Shown: positions 36,480-48,022, counted from the first letter of the stretch. The stretch is 64,000 nt of DNA from Megalonaias nervosa (GCA_016617855.1 JAECUM010094184.1:1-64000), one strand, 5' to 3'. Numbers and translations: made by a program. The notes: generated from the sequence alone by a model not told the origin.

Positions 36480-37960
36480 AATATAAATACTCAACTTATC
36501 TTAGCAAAGCGTGAAATGTAAGTCAGAGTGACCTTCTTTGGTTGTAGGGGAGTAGTACTAAATGAGATGCATGCTATTACTGTATCAAGTTGCATGAAAT
36601 ATAGGTCACAGAGACCACCTTTTGCAATAAGGGTGTAGTACTGATCACACCCTCACCAAATTTTCATGATTTTCTATGTAGTATAGAATGCATAAAGCAT
36701 GGCAGAACTTTGCATGGTTATGAGCTAAATGCAAACAATTAACCTAAGTCAGTTAAAGATGAAATATAGGCCATGATGACCTTCTTTTGTAGTAAGGGTG
36801 TGGTACTAGGATAGATGCAGATAGATGCATATCATCATCAATTTCATGATTCTAACTTGAACTGTGCCAGAAAAGTGAACATCAAACACAAAATGTAACG
36901 CAAGTCAGTGAATCATAAAATATGGGCCATAACTGCCTACTTCTGGAATGATGGTGTAGTTTTCATCAACAGTTGCATAATTCTGGATAGGAGTGTATAC
37001 TCATAACTTGCAAAAGTTCTGAGGTGATGAACTAAACACAAAACGTAACTAAGCCAGTAAATGTGAAATGCAGGTCACAGTGACCTTATTTGTATGGTGT
37101 AGTACTAATAGAGATAAATACAATCATCTGTTTTAATGATTCTGGTATAAACATTGTAAACAAAAAATTTAGCCAAAGTAAGTAAAGCATGAAATGTGAG
37201 TCGCAGTAACATAGTTTTTTGATGAAGGTGTAGTACTCATTAACATGCATCCTCTCACCAGGTTTAATAATCATAGGTATAATAGTTTGTATGCAGGATG
37301 CAAAAAACAATGTGGACATGCACTAAAAAACACAAACATAACCTAAGTCAGTAAAGTGTGAAATATAAGTCACAGTGAACTTATTTGGCTGTAAGGGTGT
37401 GGTACCAATAAAAATGCATAAAATCATCAAGTTAGATGTTTCTAGCATGAATACTGCTTCAGAAATAAACTTTAAGAAACCTAAATTAAACACAAGGTTG
37501 TGATGCATAAAATATGGGTCACAGTGACCTACTTATGTAATGAGGTTATTGTACTGATCAAGATGCATCTCTTCACAACGTTTTATTATTATAGGTTGAA
37601 AAGCACATATACAAAATGCAATAAACCTAGATGGTAATAAACAAAATACAAACTCTTAATCCAATCCACTAAAACGTACAGTGTATGTCACAGTGACCTA
37701 TTTCTTGTAACTTATAGACATGCATAGTGTCATCTAGTTTGACAATCCCAGCATGAACAGAGCTTGATAAATAAAATTAAAATGCAACACTTAACCAAAG
37801 TCAGTGATGCATGAAGCATAGGTAACAGTGACCTTTCTTGATGAGGGTGTATTATTCATCAAGATTCAATCCATCATTATTTGTCATGATTTCAGGTATA
37901 ACAACATAATATCCAGAGTGCAAAAATCCCAAAGCTGAATGAAAAAGACTTAGCCAAGAA
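36480..37960. repeat. Long-period tandem repeat (about 150-170 bp), about 9 copies
   Basis: Each unit has agtcagtaaagcatgaaat, a 'ggtcacagtgacctt' core, ggtgtagtactgatcaagat and a block resembling 'caaaatgcaatctaacc'. The units are diverged. The core GGTCACAGTGACC is itself a palindrome. Confidence 0.85.
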
Positions 37961-38451
37961 TGTATAATTAATGTACAAGTATATGAAAAGTTAGCCCTTC
38001 AGATCTCTTCCCATGGGCTGGGTACTATGTAACTCATTCCAAATTGTTGCCTATGACCTTTTTACAAAAGTTGTTGAGGTGCAGTGAGACTGTAAATGTG
38101 TATTTGCTTTTATGTGTGTGGTAGGCAGTGTTGGGGGTATTGCATTAGCTTTCTACTTTGTAGAGGTAGTATTGCATTTTAAATAGGCCCATTGAATATG
38201 TTCCAAAACAGTCCCCTGAAATATGACAAATCTCCATATTTTGATAATTAGAGGTGGCAAAAAGTACATAAAATGTCCCCCTGACAACTTAACATTAGTA
38301 CAACAGTACTGTAGAAAAAAAGCTAATATCTTATTGTAATTACTAATGATTACTTAGAAATTTACAGTGATTATTTAGAAATTTACAGTGATTACTTAGA
38401 TTTACAGTTGATTACTGATGATTACTATTACTATGATTGCCTCAGTGCATG

Positions 38452-38479
38452 TTGTGTGTGTGTGTGTGTGTGTGTGTGT
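38452..38479. repeat. (TG)n microsatellite
   Basis: Fourteen units, 55 bp before the exon acceptor at 38534. It is followed by the polypyrimidine tract of that exon. Confidence 0.95.
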
Positions 38480-38534
38480 TCTTACCCAGTAAAGCAAGAA
38501 ATGTTTTAATTCTTTTATTGAATTTATCTTCCAG

Positions 38535-38690
38535 AAGTTACAGATAATCCTCCAGTCCTTTGAAGCCAAAAACCACTCTATAGCAGGAAATCTGAAAAAA
38601 TTAGAGACCACAAAGAAGGAGAAAGATGCTAAACCAACCATGGAGACTCTCCATGGGGAACTCAAGGAATCCCTGGAGGCCCTACAGCAG
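38535..38690 (+). CDS. Coiled-coil gene, exon (52 codons)
   Basis: The acceptor is TTATCTTCCAG and the donor CAG|gtttgt. It enters and exits in phase 0 and encodes 52 residues from KLQIILQSFEAKNHS to KESLEALQQ. The sequence is Lys/Glu/Leu-rich and helix-forming, with a short KEKDAKPT interruption. It joins without a gap to the leucine-zipper-like start of the next exon (LEKEMKDMEM). Confidence 0.85.
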
Positions 38691-38841
38691 GTTTGTATAA
38701 AGATGTCAAGCATTTCCATAGACGTCACTATTGTAACTGGAGGTCACTGGTGACCATGCTGAAAGCTGTGGCTAATATCTTCAAGCAACATAATTTATGC
38801 TACTATATATCACATCTGGAACAAATTGAGGGGAAATACAG

Positions 38842-38991
38842 AATCTATGTTGGGGTTTGGACCGAGACAAGGAAATCCCAGTCAAGGGGTTACATTATTT
38901 GTCTCCCCATGAGGCTTGCCGAGTGGGGAGACATATAATGTACCCCGCGACTGGGATTTCCTCGTCTCGGTCCAAAAACCCAACATAGATT
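38842..38991. repeat. 150-bp near-perfect palindrome
   Basis: The left arm 38842-38909 and right arm 38924-38991 are inverted copies (aatctatgttggg ... acccaacatagatt) around a 14-base loop. It lies 150 bp after the exon at 38535. It is the left edge of a possible DNA transposon. Confidence 0.85.
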
Positions 38992-39389
38992 ATTTTTCTC
39001 ACCCAATATTATCTTTGAAAGTAAGAAAGAAATCCTCCCTTGTGCAATATAGTTCACGCGCCAATGTTTACATGCGGTGCATTAATACAAATATGTTAAT
39101 GAGGACTGTGGCATGATGTGTCATCCGAAGTACACAGTTTTTATGCGTGAGTCAAAACAAAATAACGTTAAACGTTGCATAGTTTTTAGGTATTATCACA
39201 TTTAATATATGGATGTTATATGAAATTAACAATAAATAGTTAATATTTATTACAAGAAAATGTTTCATTTTCATTAGTTCCAATTTAGAAAATTGTATTG
39301 TACATAATGAAACTGTACTCGGCCCACAGCTCTATTGTAGTGTAAATACACGTAGCATGAGTGTCCGTGCTTGGGTTATTCACGGGTAA

Positions 39390-39605
39390 TTAGAGATCTG
39401 TGTCACTATCATATATAACTCTCCTTTTCTTTAGAGGAGGTGAAACTGTTTTTGACATACTTGTGTTGTAATTAATATTGATTGTAAAAGTACCTCCGTG
39501 TATAAAAGACCCTCCAAATACGGACCCCAGCTGATAACTATGTGCTGAACTTTCAAGTTCACTGATTCTTTGAAAATTTATTTTTCTGTCTTGGAAATAT
39601 GGCAA
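39390..39605 (-). CDS. Unidentified open frame in the possible transposon
   Basis: It encodes 71 codons: NFQRISELESSAHSYQ, then FGGSFIHGGTFTININYN, then PPLKKRRVIYDSDTDL and a stop. The basic KKRR stretch could be a nuclear localisation signal. The frame looks protein-like, but no domain is recognised. It is probably the 3' end of a protein carried by the element. Confidence 0.35.
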   Translation of the reverse strand: MPYFQDRKINFQRISELESSAHSYQLGSVFGGSFIHGGTFTININYNTSMSKTVSPPLKKRRVIYDSDTDL

Positions 39606-39901
39606 GTGTCACAGTGAAATTTGCTTATGGATTAATGTGTTGATGGATAAATGATTCCTTCTGGCTGGTAAGTGTATTATTTGTCATTAAATATTGTAGG
39701 TATATGTTTGATTCAACTGGGGCGCAATGGAGATGCTTAACAAAAATAGAATAAAGCATGTTTGACATAACACATTTCTGGCTGTTACTAAGTTTTCTGT
39801 AGTTGTTAAGAGAGTTGGGAGGCTATGAAGTGTATAGGTCTATAGTCTATGTGCATAGATCAGTATTTTCTGTCATAGTTCATTTCACACAGCATTGAGA
39901 A

Positions 39902-40070
39902 TTTTATCCTATCTGTAGCACAGTCAATTTTCAGGTCAGCGTCATTAAATGTAGCTAACAGTATATAATTTGTTTCACACGAAGTATTTAAAACTAATTA
40001 GGTAGCTTTAGCTACATTTAATGACGTTGACCTGAAAATGTACTGAGTTAGGCCTGCAGATCGGATAAAA
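39902..40070. repeat. Foldback structure, about 60-nt arms
   Basis: The left arm has cctgatctg-type borders and cagtcaattttcaggtcagc, gtcattaaatgtagct; the right arm is the inverted tagctacatttaatgacgtt, gacctgaaaatgtactg. The loop is about 50 nt. Confidence 0.8.
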
Positions 40071-40659
40071 CTGACTATGCTGTATGGAACGAACTATCAT
40101 AATACCAAAAAGCTCAACATCATGTGCGTGTATGTGTCTGTCTCTCTCTAAATGTTTTGTATGGTGTTTTCTCAAAAATGGAGAGTCCTTAAGTTACTAT
40201 GTTGTTTTGTTATATATTTGTTTGTTGTTGTTGTTGTTGTTTGATTTTAGAACAACTACGTCAGGCATAGCAAAAGACAACAAAGGTTTATTTTGTTAAA
40301 AGTAGTCCCTAGCGCGTGGACACCTTCACTGAGATGACTGGTATGAGATGACTGGACTGAGACAAGAAAAGTAAGGTTAGCAAAACAGCCAGATTCCTCT
40401 GTCGCATGGGTGAGAAAATCTGGGTTAATGCATAATATTTACTCAGTGAATAGAATTCATTTTATTTACTGCATTTCTGAAACTTTGAACATAACTGACA
40501 AACAGGCTCAGAAGAAATTAGCTTTTAATTTTGTCAATTTTTCTGGCACAGGAGGTTTGCCAGTTTCTTAAAGGATGCTGCATTGATGACTTGTTGCGAT
40601 AAAATAGCAAACATGATACACTGTTATCCTCAAATTGTATCTTATTAATATCGCCTATG

Positions 40660-41115
40660 ATCATTAAAATGATAATGTAGTCAAATGACACTTGCTGTCC
40701 TTGATCAGTCTGTTGACTGTCAGTGATGTATGAAGAGACAGGAATATCAAATGATACAATCTGTCCTTGATCAGTGTATTAACCGTGAATGATGCAAGAA
40801 TCAGCAAGGTAACCATGTCAGATAACACATTGTGTCTTTGATCAGTGTGTTAACTGTGAATGATGCAAACATCTACAAGGTAACCTGTCAAATAACACAT
40901 TGTATCTTTGATCAGTGTGTTAATTGTGAATGATACAAACATCTACAAGGTAACCATGTCAAATAACACATTGTGTCTTTGATCAGTGTGTTAAGTGTGA
41001 ATGATGCAAACATCTACAAGGTAACCATGTCAAATAACACATTGTGTCTTTGATCAGTGTGTTAAGTGTGAATGATGCAAACATCTACAAGGTAACCATT
41101 CAGATAACACAGTCT
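40660..41115. repeat. 71-bp minisatellite, about 6-7 copies
   Basis: Unit cacattgtgtctttgatcag plus tgtgttaactgtgaatgatg, with caaggtaaccatgtc at its end. Confidence 0.88.
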
Positions 41116-41144
41116 GTCATTGGTCAATCTTTCAACATCTTTTG

Positions 41145-41575
41145 TTGTAGGCTTACTCACAGTAACTGATAAAGTAACTCAAAAAGGTGGTTGGCCTACT
41201 CACAGAAGCTTATAAAGGAAATACATTAGGTGATAGATCTACTCACAGTAATTTATAAAGCAAATAAATTAGTTGGTAGATCTGCTCGCAGTGGCTTATA
41301 AAAAAAAATAGGTGGTAGGCCTACTCATAGTAACTTACAAAAGGAAATAAATTAGGTAGAAGGCCTACTCACTGTAACTTATAAAGCAATTAAATTAGGT
41401 GGAAGGACCACTAGCAATTAAATGGTAGACCTACTCACTGTAACTTATAAAGCAATTAAATTAGGTGGAAGGACCACTTACAGCAGCTTATAAAGGAATA
41501 AATTAGGTTGTTTGCCTACTCATAGTAACTTATAAAGCAACTAAGTGGTACACCTAGTCACAGTAGCTCATACAG
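41145..41575. repeat. About 44-bp minisatellite, 8-9 copies
   Basis: Unit ggtggtaggcctactcacag plus taacttataaagcaaataa. It directly follows the 71-bp array. Confidence 0.85.
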
Positions 41576-42016
41576 CCATGAAAAGAAACACGGCATTAAT
41601 GATACATCTACATTTTTGATCTGTAAATTAACTTATCTGTTTCTCACTGGTTTTTAGCCAGTTGATGACATTTACAGAAGTTTGAAAGAGAAAATTTGAT
41701 CTTATATGGATTTTGCAAAACTGTTTGAAAGAGTTGCTTTACTGGTTGTAAAAATGCAGAATTCTCATGCATACATATGTGTCTATTTAATATTGATCTT
41801 AACAGTGTACAAAAGTTTGGTATTGAAGCAATCTGTGCAATGTATAAAAACATGTAAATCCCAGCAAATATTATCAGTGAGACGAGTCAGTATGATTTCA
41901 CTCCAAGAGAAAGGGAGTTAATTCAGTTCATCTTAGAGAACCTGGATAGAGCCAGCATTGTGCAGCTCTGAGATGATTCAATTTCAGCCTGTTTTGCTAT
42001 GTTTTGATTTTCTGTA

Positions 42017-42064
42017 TGTATGTATGTATGTATCTATGTATGTATGTGTTTGTGTTTGTGTGGT

Positions 42065-42103
<39 letters not shown>

Positions 42104-42192
42104 ATGTATGTATGTATGTGTGTGTATGTGTGTGTGTGTATGTATGTAAATATGTATGTATGTATTTATGTATGAATGTATGTATATATGTA
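42017..42192. repeat. (TATG)n/(TG)n compound microsatellite
   Basis: Alternating blocks of TATG and TG. Open frames on both strands here are artefacts. Confidence 0.95.
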
Positions 42193-43149
42193 TTACACCC
42201 ATACAGGTCCAGCTGGACTGTAGCAGGATTCCAGGTGGAATCAACTTCGAAATTTCTTTGTGGTCAAAGTATGTAGATTTGTAATTAAATTTTTGCAGTC
42301 TTAGACGCTAATCTGTCCATAGCGTAGATAAAGATAGGTCTGGCAGTTTGTCACGTCAGAGGAATAAACTCTCTGATGAACCGCCTAAGGACATATATCC
42401 TTGTTGTTGATATATAATGTGTAGAATTTGACAAATAGGCAATTTATAAATAAAAGCATTCATTTTTTTAAAACTAAATTTGAACTAGAATTGTACTCCA
42501 GAATTCCAACAAAGGGTTTTCACTCTTCACACAGATATTTTAAAAACTAAGTCTCCCATGAAAACTCACAAGTGGTGGGATCCATAAACATTGGCAGTAA
42601 CACAGCAAGAGGGATAGGACTTCATAAATTGCTATTTAATTTTTACAGAGTTGCCACCAGTGGGCATTTCCTAACAGTTTCATTAATCAATACTTGGTCT
42701 GATAGTGTACTATTTATTTCAAAACTATTTTGCTAACAAATCTTACAAAAATGTATGATTTTTATTTTTATCAAAAATGGTCATTTCATGATGATGATTG
42801 CAGATTTCCATGCATTCACTGCCATTCTCAGCAATAAAAACAAGTAATTTATAGAACTTTCATTTAGCAGTTTTTAGTTTATCTGTTTGAAAAAGGTGAG
42901 ATACACACCTGTCTTCTCATTATCAGCAAGTTTGAAAGTTATCAATATGCACTGAAATGAGGGAGTGGTGTACTTGATTTCTGTTACACATGGATGTTTG
43001 GTCTAGTTAGTAATATGTAAGAAAGAATGAGACAGACATACAATCTCAGTATATTAAGTTGTATTTTATTGCTACTGATGACACAGTTGATAGTTATTCC
43101 TTCTTCAATTTCATCATTCATTCATCAAACCATTTATAATCAATTACAG
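42193..43149. other. Intron sequence, nothing recognised
   Basis: AT-rich and unique, ending in the polypyrimidine-poor acceptor region of the exon at 43150. Confidence 0.5.
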
Positions 43150-43247
43150 CTTGAGAAAGAAATGAAGGACATGGAAATGAACATTAGTAAGAAACTTGGA
43201 AAGAAGGAAGAACCAAAAGAACTAAAGGAACCAAAAGAGGAGAAAAA
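43150..43247 (+). CDS. Coiled-coil gene, exon (98 nt)
   Basis: The acceptor is CAATTACAG and the donor a consensus GTAAGA. It enters in phase 0 and exits in phase 2. It encodes LEKEMKDMEMNISKKLG followed by a repetitive Lys/Glu/Pro stretch (EEPKELKEPKEE). The charged stretch is probably a flexible hinge between two coiled-coil blocks. The split Lys codon (AA|G) is completed by the exon at 51049. Confidence 0.85.
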
Positions 43248-44091
43248 GTAAGAGATTTCATAAAAATTGAGATAAAACGTTTTAAAAAATTGTCTAACAA
43301 GTAGAATGAGAGCAGTTTATTTCTTGCAATCAAGGTCAAATGCTTCAAGCTTTTAACAACATCCATTATAATTATACTCCATGTATATTCATAAATTCAT
43401 AACATGTACATGGGCATACACAGGTAATATACCATAAATGATCAGGAAGCTATTAATATGTAAACAAAACATATAAACCAATCAATGAGAAAATCATGTT
43501 ATGCATTAACAGTTTTTGTGATGTTTTCCAAAGAAGAGATTAGTAAAAAAGTAAAAAGAAAAATTTTTCTTACAAATATTCTTAACAGAGGACTAAATTA
43601 GTTCTATCTTTTAGCAAAATAGAACATAATACAGGAAACCTCCAAAATTGACACAGTGTGAATGTATTCATCTTTAATAGGGTACAGTATGTAAATTCAC
43701 ATAGTCTCTTTGCGTAATCAAATGGCCATAGTTGGACATAATAACAGAGTCAAATTTAGGATAATGTTTTTGTTTGTTTATTGTATATTTGAATGCAAAT
43801 ATTTATTGTTCACCTTTAATACCATTTATTTCATATTGGACTGAAAATTTCAGCGTTAGAAACTATTCACACTCTAATGAATGATCCACTTTAATAATGT
43901 AACAGTTTAAAAAAATAATATTTTACTACTTTACTAAAACACTTCAACCACACTGAAATTAATGAGACTGATAGAAGTAGAAACTTGAACACTTCAGTTA
44001 CACTGAAAGCAGTGAGACAGATATAATTAGAAACTTGGATACTTCAACTACACTAAAAGTAATGACTCACAGAAGTAGAGACTGAACCGGT
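43248..44091. other. Intron sequence with a short 3-copy repeat
   Basis: At 43920-44080 a unit of about 52 bp (acacttcaactacactgaaa, gtaatgagacagat) occurs three times. No coding signal. Confidence 0.5.
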
Positions 44092-44205
44092 GGCATAGTG
44101 GTTAGAGTGTCTGCCTCAAATGTGGGAGGTTGCGGGTTCGAACTCTGGCCGAGTCATACCAAAGACTTATAAAAATGGTACTAACAGCTGCCTCACTTGG
44201 CACTT
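44092..44205 (+). mobile_element. tRNA-derived SINE, family 1, 3'-truncated
   Basis: The head is intact: CCGGTGGCATAGTGGTTAGA (A box), GCGGGTTCGAACTCT (B box), gccgagtcataccaaagac. The copy stops after ctgcctcacttggcactt. The B box is the best match to tRNA among the copies here. It is not a tRNA gene: there is no acceptor-stem pairing and the body of a SINE follows. Confidence 0.8.
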
Positions 44206-45655
44206 GCAACTGCATATTACAACAAAATTGGGCATCGTTTATTTGTCAAACAATTGCTGGTGCTTTCGTAACACACACTTTAGAACACGGTTTCTTTGAA
44301 TTATGTTGGAGGATCAGTCCTATTCACAAGATTATTGCATTGACAAGGATTAACTGTTAATTAGTCACAATTTCTTTCTTGCTTGTTTACTTAAGACTAA
44401 CCATTAGCTGTTGTGCAGTTTGGCCACAGCTGACCAGATTATGAAAAGAGGGCACAACCTGGGGGAAAAAAAGGGTACATCACATGGAGAAACTGCACGT
44501 CATTTGAGAATTTCATGCATATTGGGCCCAGAAGATTGGTCAATAGGCTTAAAAATGAAGCAAAAAAACTCTAGATTTTAGGTCCCAATCTCATTTTTTT
44601 ATTCAGTCTCCCTGCTTGGCTTTTGAAAAGTTGACAGGTATGATAGACTTCTGTTGTTTAGTACAGTCCAAGTACTGACAATATGACAGTTAATATAGAC
44701 TTAAAATTAAAATTTTCTTTTTGTCATTACAATTTAAGTAAATCTGATTGGTCAGACCCTTTTGAATTTGTTGGGTTCATACCTGTATGAACCAAGTTTT
44801 TTAAAGCTATGCCCACCTGCACTACTTTTCTGTACATAATACTCAATGAGGATTACATTTAGAATATGTGATCACTCCAACTCAGGCTTCTTACATAAAA
44901 TTTTAATTATGACTCAAACACTGGACCTTATTTCAAATAATTGAGATATCTTTGCTAATGCTTCAAGTAAAGTACACTTTAAATGAATAAATAAATATCA
45001 TCTACTTACATATCTTGATGTTAAAAATACGATAGTACCATGAGAAATTCATCAGTGTGTGTATGTATTAATGTATGATATGAAATACTATTACAATACT
45101 GAAATTTGAAAATCTTGTTTTGTAGAATAAAATAAAACAAAATAAAGGAAGAAAAGAGATAAATATTTTGTGGTCACAGGTGTGTTCAAACCCACAACCT
45201 TCGCATTAGGATTTCAATGCTATAACCAACTGTGCAAAGAAAACATTTGACACATGAAGTATTAGATAATGTATAAAAGCCTGTATAGTCTTCTTACATA
45301 GGATTTTAACCAAACACTTGACCTTTTTTTCAAATAAATGAGATATCTTTGCTAATGCTACAAATGAAATACGCTTCCAACGAATGAATAAACATCGTCT
45401 GCTTATATATCTTGATGTGAAGACATGACGGTACAGTACGAAATGGTGTTTTGCATGGTGATTGGTATGGAGTCCTAAACATCGATGAAAATGAAGAACA
45501 AAATGGTGTTTTGCCTGAAAACAGTCTTTGTGGACAATGATTTCTATTGTGCAAGTATGGATTTGGATTTTTTAAGTGAAGTTGTGGCCTCGTCATGAAC
45601 TGAAAAGTGGGCATGGCTTTAAAGACTGTTTGTTTCTGATTGGCAGTAGATAATA
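44206..45655. repeat. Intron sequence with a direct duplication (44886-45036 / 45287-45438)
   Basis: About 150 bp (ttgagatatctttgctaatg, catatcttgatgt) occurs twice, 400 bp apart, with a tRNA-like remnant between the copies. No coding signal. Confidence 0.65.
45178..45240 (-). mobile_element. tRNA-like remnant (SINE head), reversed
   Basis: The minus strand reads CACAGTTGGTTATAGCAT, then an anticodon-arm-like stretch, then GTGGGTTTGAACACACC (B box). No intact acceptor stem, so a SINE head or tRNA pseudogene is likelier than a tRNA gene. Confidence 0.45.
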
Positions 45656-45785
45656 TCATGAATCTTCACTGTTCTGTATTATTGTGTTTATTGAGTGATG
45701 AATCATCACTGTTCTGTATTATTGTGTTTATTGAGTGATGAATCATCACTGTTCTGTATTATTGTGTTTATTGAGTGAAAATCAA
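45650..45785. repeat. 40-bp repeat, 3 copies
   Basis: Unit gaatcatcactgttctgtat plus tattgtgtttattgagtgat, nearly identical copies. Confidence 0.9.
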
Positions 45786-46009
45786 AATATGATTAAATAA
45801 AAAAAAGTTATTAAATTATGAGTTTATTTAACTATATGTGCTGTTGAATTTAATTTATAAGGATTGACTGTTCTTTCTTAAAATTCAATGAAGTGTGAAC
45901 AGAAAAAAATGCTGTGCAAACTATATATAATCTGCTTTGTTGATCATTCAGTTTGTACAGAGTGTTTTTTGGTTCAAACTTCGTTGAATTAAAAAAAATA
46001 ATCAGTCAA

Positions 46010-46325
46010 TATTTAACTGTTGTTTGGTACAAATCCAAGTGCTGACAATATGACAACTAATATAGACTTCTGTTGTTTAGTACAGTCCAAGTGCTGATAA
46101 TATGACAGTTAATATAGACTTCTGTTGTTTAGTACAGTCCAAGTGCTGACAATATGACAACTAACATAGACTTCCATTGTTTAGTACAGTCCAAGTGCAT
46201 AATATAAACTTGTGCTGACAATATGACAGTTAATATAGACTTCCATTGTTTAGTACAGTCCAAGTGCATAATATAAACTTGTGCTGACAATATGACAGTT
46301 AATTTAGACTTCTGTTATTTAGTAT
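46010..46325. repeat. About 52-bp minisatellite, 5-6 copies
   Basis: Unit tagacttctgttgtttagta plus cagtccaagtgctgacaata. A single related unit lies at 44648-44700. Confidence 0.85.
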
Positions 46326-46741
46326 CTAAATGTTAACAACATGGCAACTAACAATTGTGCCTGTAAACCATTGACTTCATGAGATACCAGCAATGTAACT
46401 ATAACCATGCACATGAAAATGACATTGTCCTGAAAAATATATAAAATTGTCCTGAAAAATATATAAAAGATCTTGAACCAGTTAAAACAATGGTTGTTCA
46501 TTTATGATGAATCAATTATTGATCTTTCAATTTCAACTGATTCTCACCACTAGTTTTAAATGATGGGCCTGACTCGAACTTTGTGGATAATTTGCACTTT
46601 AGTGAGGGAAAAACCTATCAGTTTTGGGGACAAATGGTCAAATGTTGAGGTGGCTTTGGATGAAAAAATAAAAATGGTTTCTGCAAAATAACAATAGTTC
46701 AAGACCACACACCTTCACTAAGCTTCCGAAATGGCTTGAAC

Positions 46742-47710
46742 TTCAGGTTGTTCTTGTTGTTGTTGTTGTTGTAGGGTTTAATGTCATTTTTCAGCACAAG
46801 ATAGGCTATACATGGCAGCCAGTATAAATGGTGGAGGAAGAACTCAGGAAACCCTGGAAAGAACCACCGACCCATGAGAAGCTACTGGCAAGCTTTCTCA
46901 CGTTGTTACGACCATGTAGATTAATTACTTGTGTGTAAAAATTTGAATTCTTTTATTTCCATTTTTGTATCATTGTATATTGTTATGATGATGATTATGT
47001 TCATGGGATGAAATAACCACGCGTTCTTCATGCGTGTGCATGAAATGACGCCTTGGGTCGGTTTTTAAACACTTAAGTCCCTGTGAAATAGTCAGAGTCA
47101 TTCTTATAGCTTGAGAAGAAGGTATTATTTTTCTTGTGCTGGAAAGAGTTTATTTTTCTTTACATCTGTAGAGCTTGAGATGTGTCTTGTTATAGATGAC
47201 AGCTATAGGAGTTCATCTACTTGTTAAATAATAATTTTTTCCCTGGAGAACTATACAAGTGGTTTAGGACAAAGACATTCAGTAAAATTCATTCTAAATT
47301 GGAATAGTACAGTACAAATTGTGGTTCAACGTGAAATTCTGGACATTTGTGTGAAGACTTCATCTGACGTCATCATCCTCCATCTTGGAACGTGATCAAG
47401 ATTCGAACCTGGATTCAGTTAAAATTATTTAGTGATAGGACTTATATTTTGTCTGTACTAGAATAAATGTTTGGATTTTCTTCACAAACCGTAAGTCCTA
47501 TTTCATATTTTCACCTTTTCACCGTGTTTTCTAGGGAAATAAATTATTTTGTTAAAACTTACAAAGCTTGTTGTCTTCACTCTTTTCTTTTGTTACTTTT
47601 GAATGAGCCAATACGTAACAACGTACCCACATTGGCCGAGCCCGAGTCTCAAACCCACGCAGACAGAGGTGAGATGGCAGTGATCTGTAACAGTGAGTGT
47701 TTTAGATCAC
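46742..47710 (-). mobile_element. SINE family 2, reversed, split by a solo LTR
   Basis: The reversed (AAC)n tail and body occupy 46742-46900. The element resumes at 47621 with its B-box segment and head up to about 47710. The 717-bp solo LTR lies between. Its head then runs directly into the 29-30 bp tandem array at 47700-48020. Confidence 0.8.
46904..47620 (+). mobile_element. Solo LTR-like element inserted in a SINE (TSD ACGT)
   Basis: A 717-bp insertion begins TGTTACGACC, ends ATACGTAACA and is flanked by ACGT on both sides (46900-46903 and 47621-47624). The SINE sequence is continuous once it is removed. TG...CA ends and a 4-bp duplication are the signature of an LTR retrotransposon; only one LTR is present, so it is a solo LTR. 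The right half (gggaaataaattattt ... cttgttgtcttcactctttt) recurs at 18.3, 20.5, 34.9 and, reversed, 61.8 kb. Confidence 0.8.
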
Positions 47711-48022
47711 TCGGCCACTTGGGGCCCCTTTTAGACCACTCGGCCACTTGGGGCCCCTTTTAGACCACTTGGCCACTTGGGGCCCCTTTTAGACCACTCG
47801 GCCACTCGGGGCCTCTTTTAGACCACTCTGACACTTGGAGCCCCTTTTAGACCACTCTGCCACTTGGGGTCCCTTTTAGACCACTCTGCCACTTGGGGCC
47901 CCTTTTAGACCACTCGGCCACTTGGGGCCCCTTTAGACCACTCTGCCACTTGGGGCCCCTTTTAGACCACTCAGCCATTTGGGGCCTCTTTTAGACCACT
48001 TGGCCACTTGGGGCCCCTTGGA
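47690..48022. repeat. 29-30-bp array made of SINE A-box heads, about 11 copies
   Basis: The unit is ttttagaccactcggccact plus tggggcccc. Its reverse complement is the 5' head of SINE family 2 (gtggccgagtggtctaaaa), with the Pol III A box. The array is continuous with the head of the reversed SINE at 46742-47710, so it arose by tandem amplification of that head. Confidence 0.9.

Larger units (their letters stand above)
38842..40426. mobile_element. Possible DNA transposon, about 1.6 kb
   Basis: A segment after the palindrome (aacccaacatagattattt, tctcacccaa) and the reverse of 40407-40426 (aacccagattttctcaccca) match as inverted ends. Inside are a large foldback (39902-40070) and a minus-strand open frame (39390-39605). 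The target duplication is not resolved. It lies in the intron between exons 38690 and 43150. Confidence 0.45.

Noticed and set aside
41958..42276. Overlapping frames on both strands over a TATG/TG repeat.
   Set aside because: They are a microsatellite artefact with no flanking coding signal.
44092..44170. tRNA gene (clear A and B boxes).
   Set aside because: No acceptor-stem pairing or clean cloverleaf, and the sequence continues into a SINE body shared with 9.8 and 30.0 kb.
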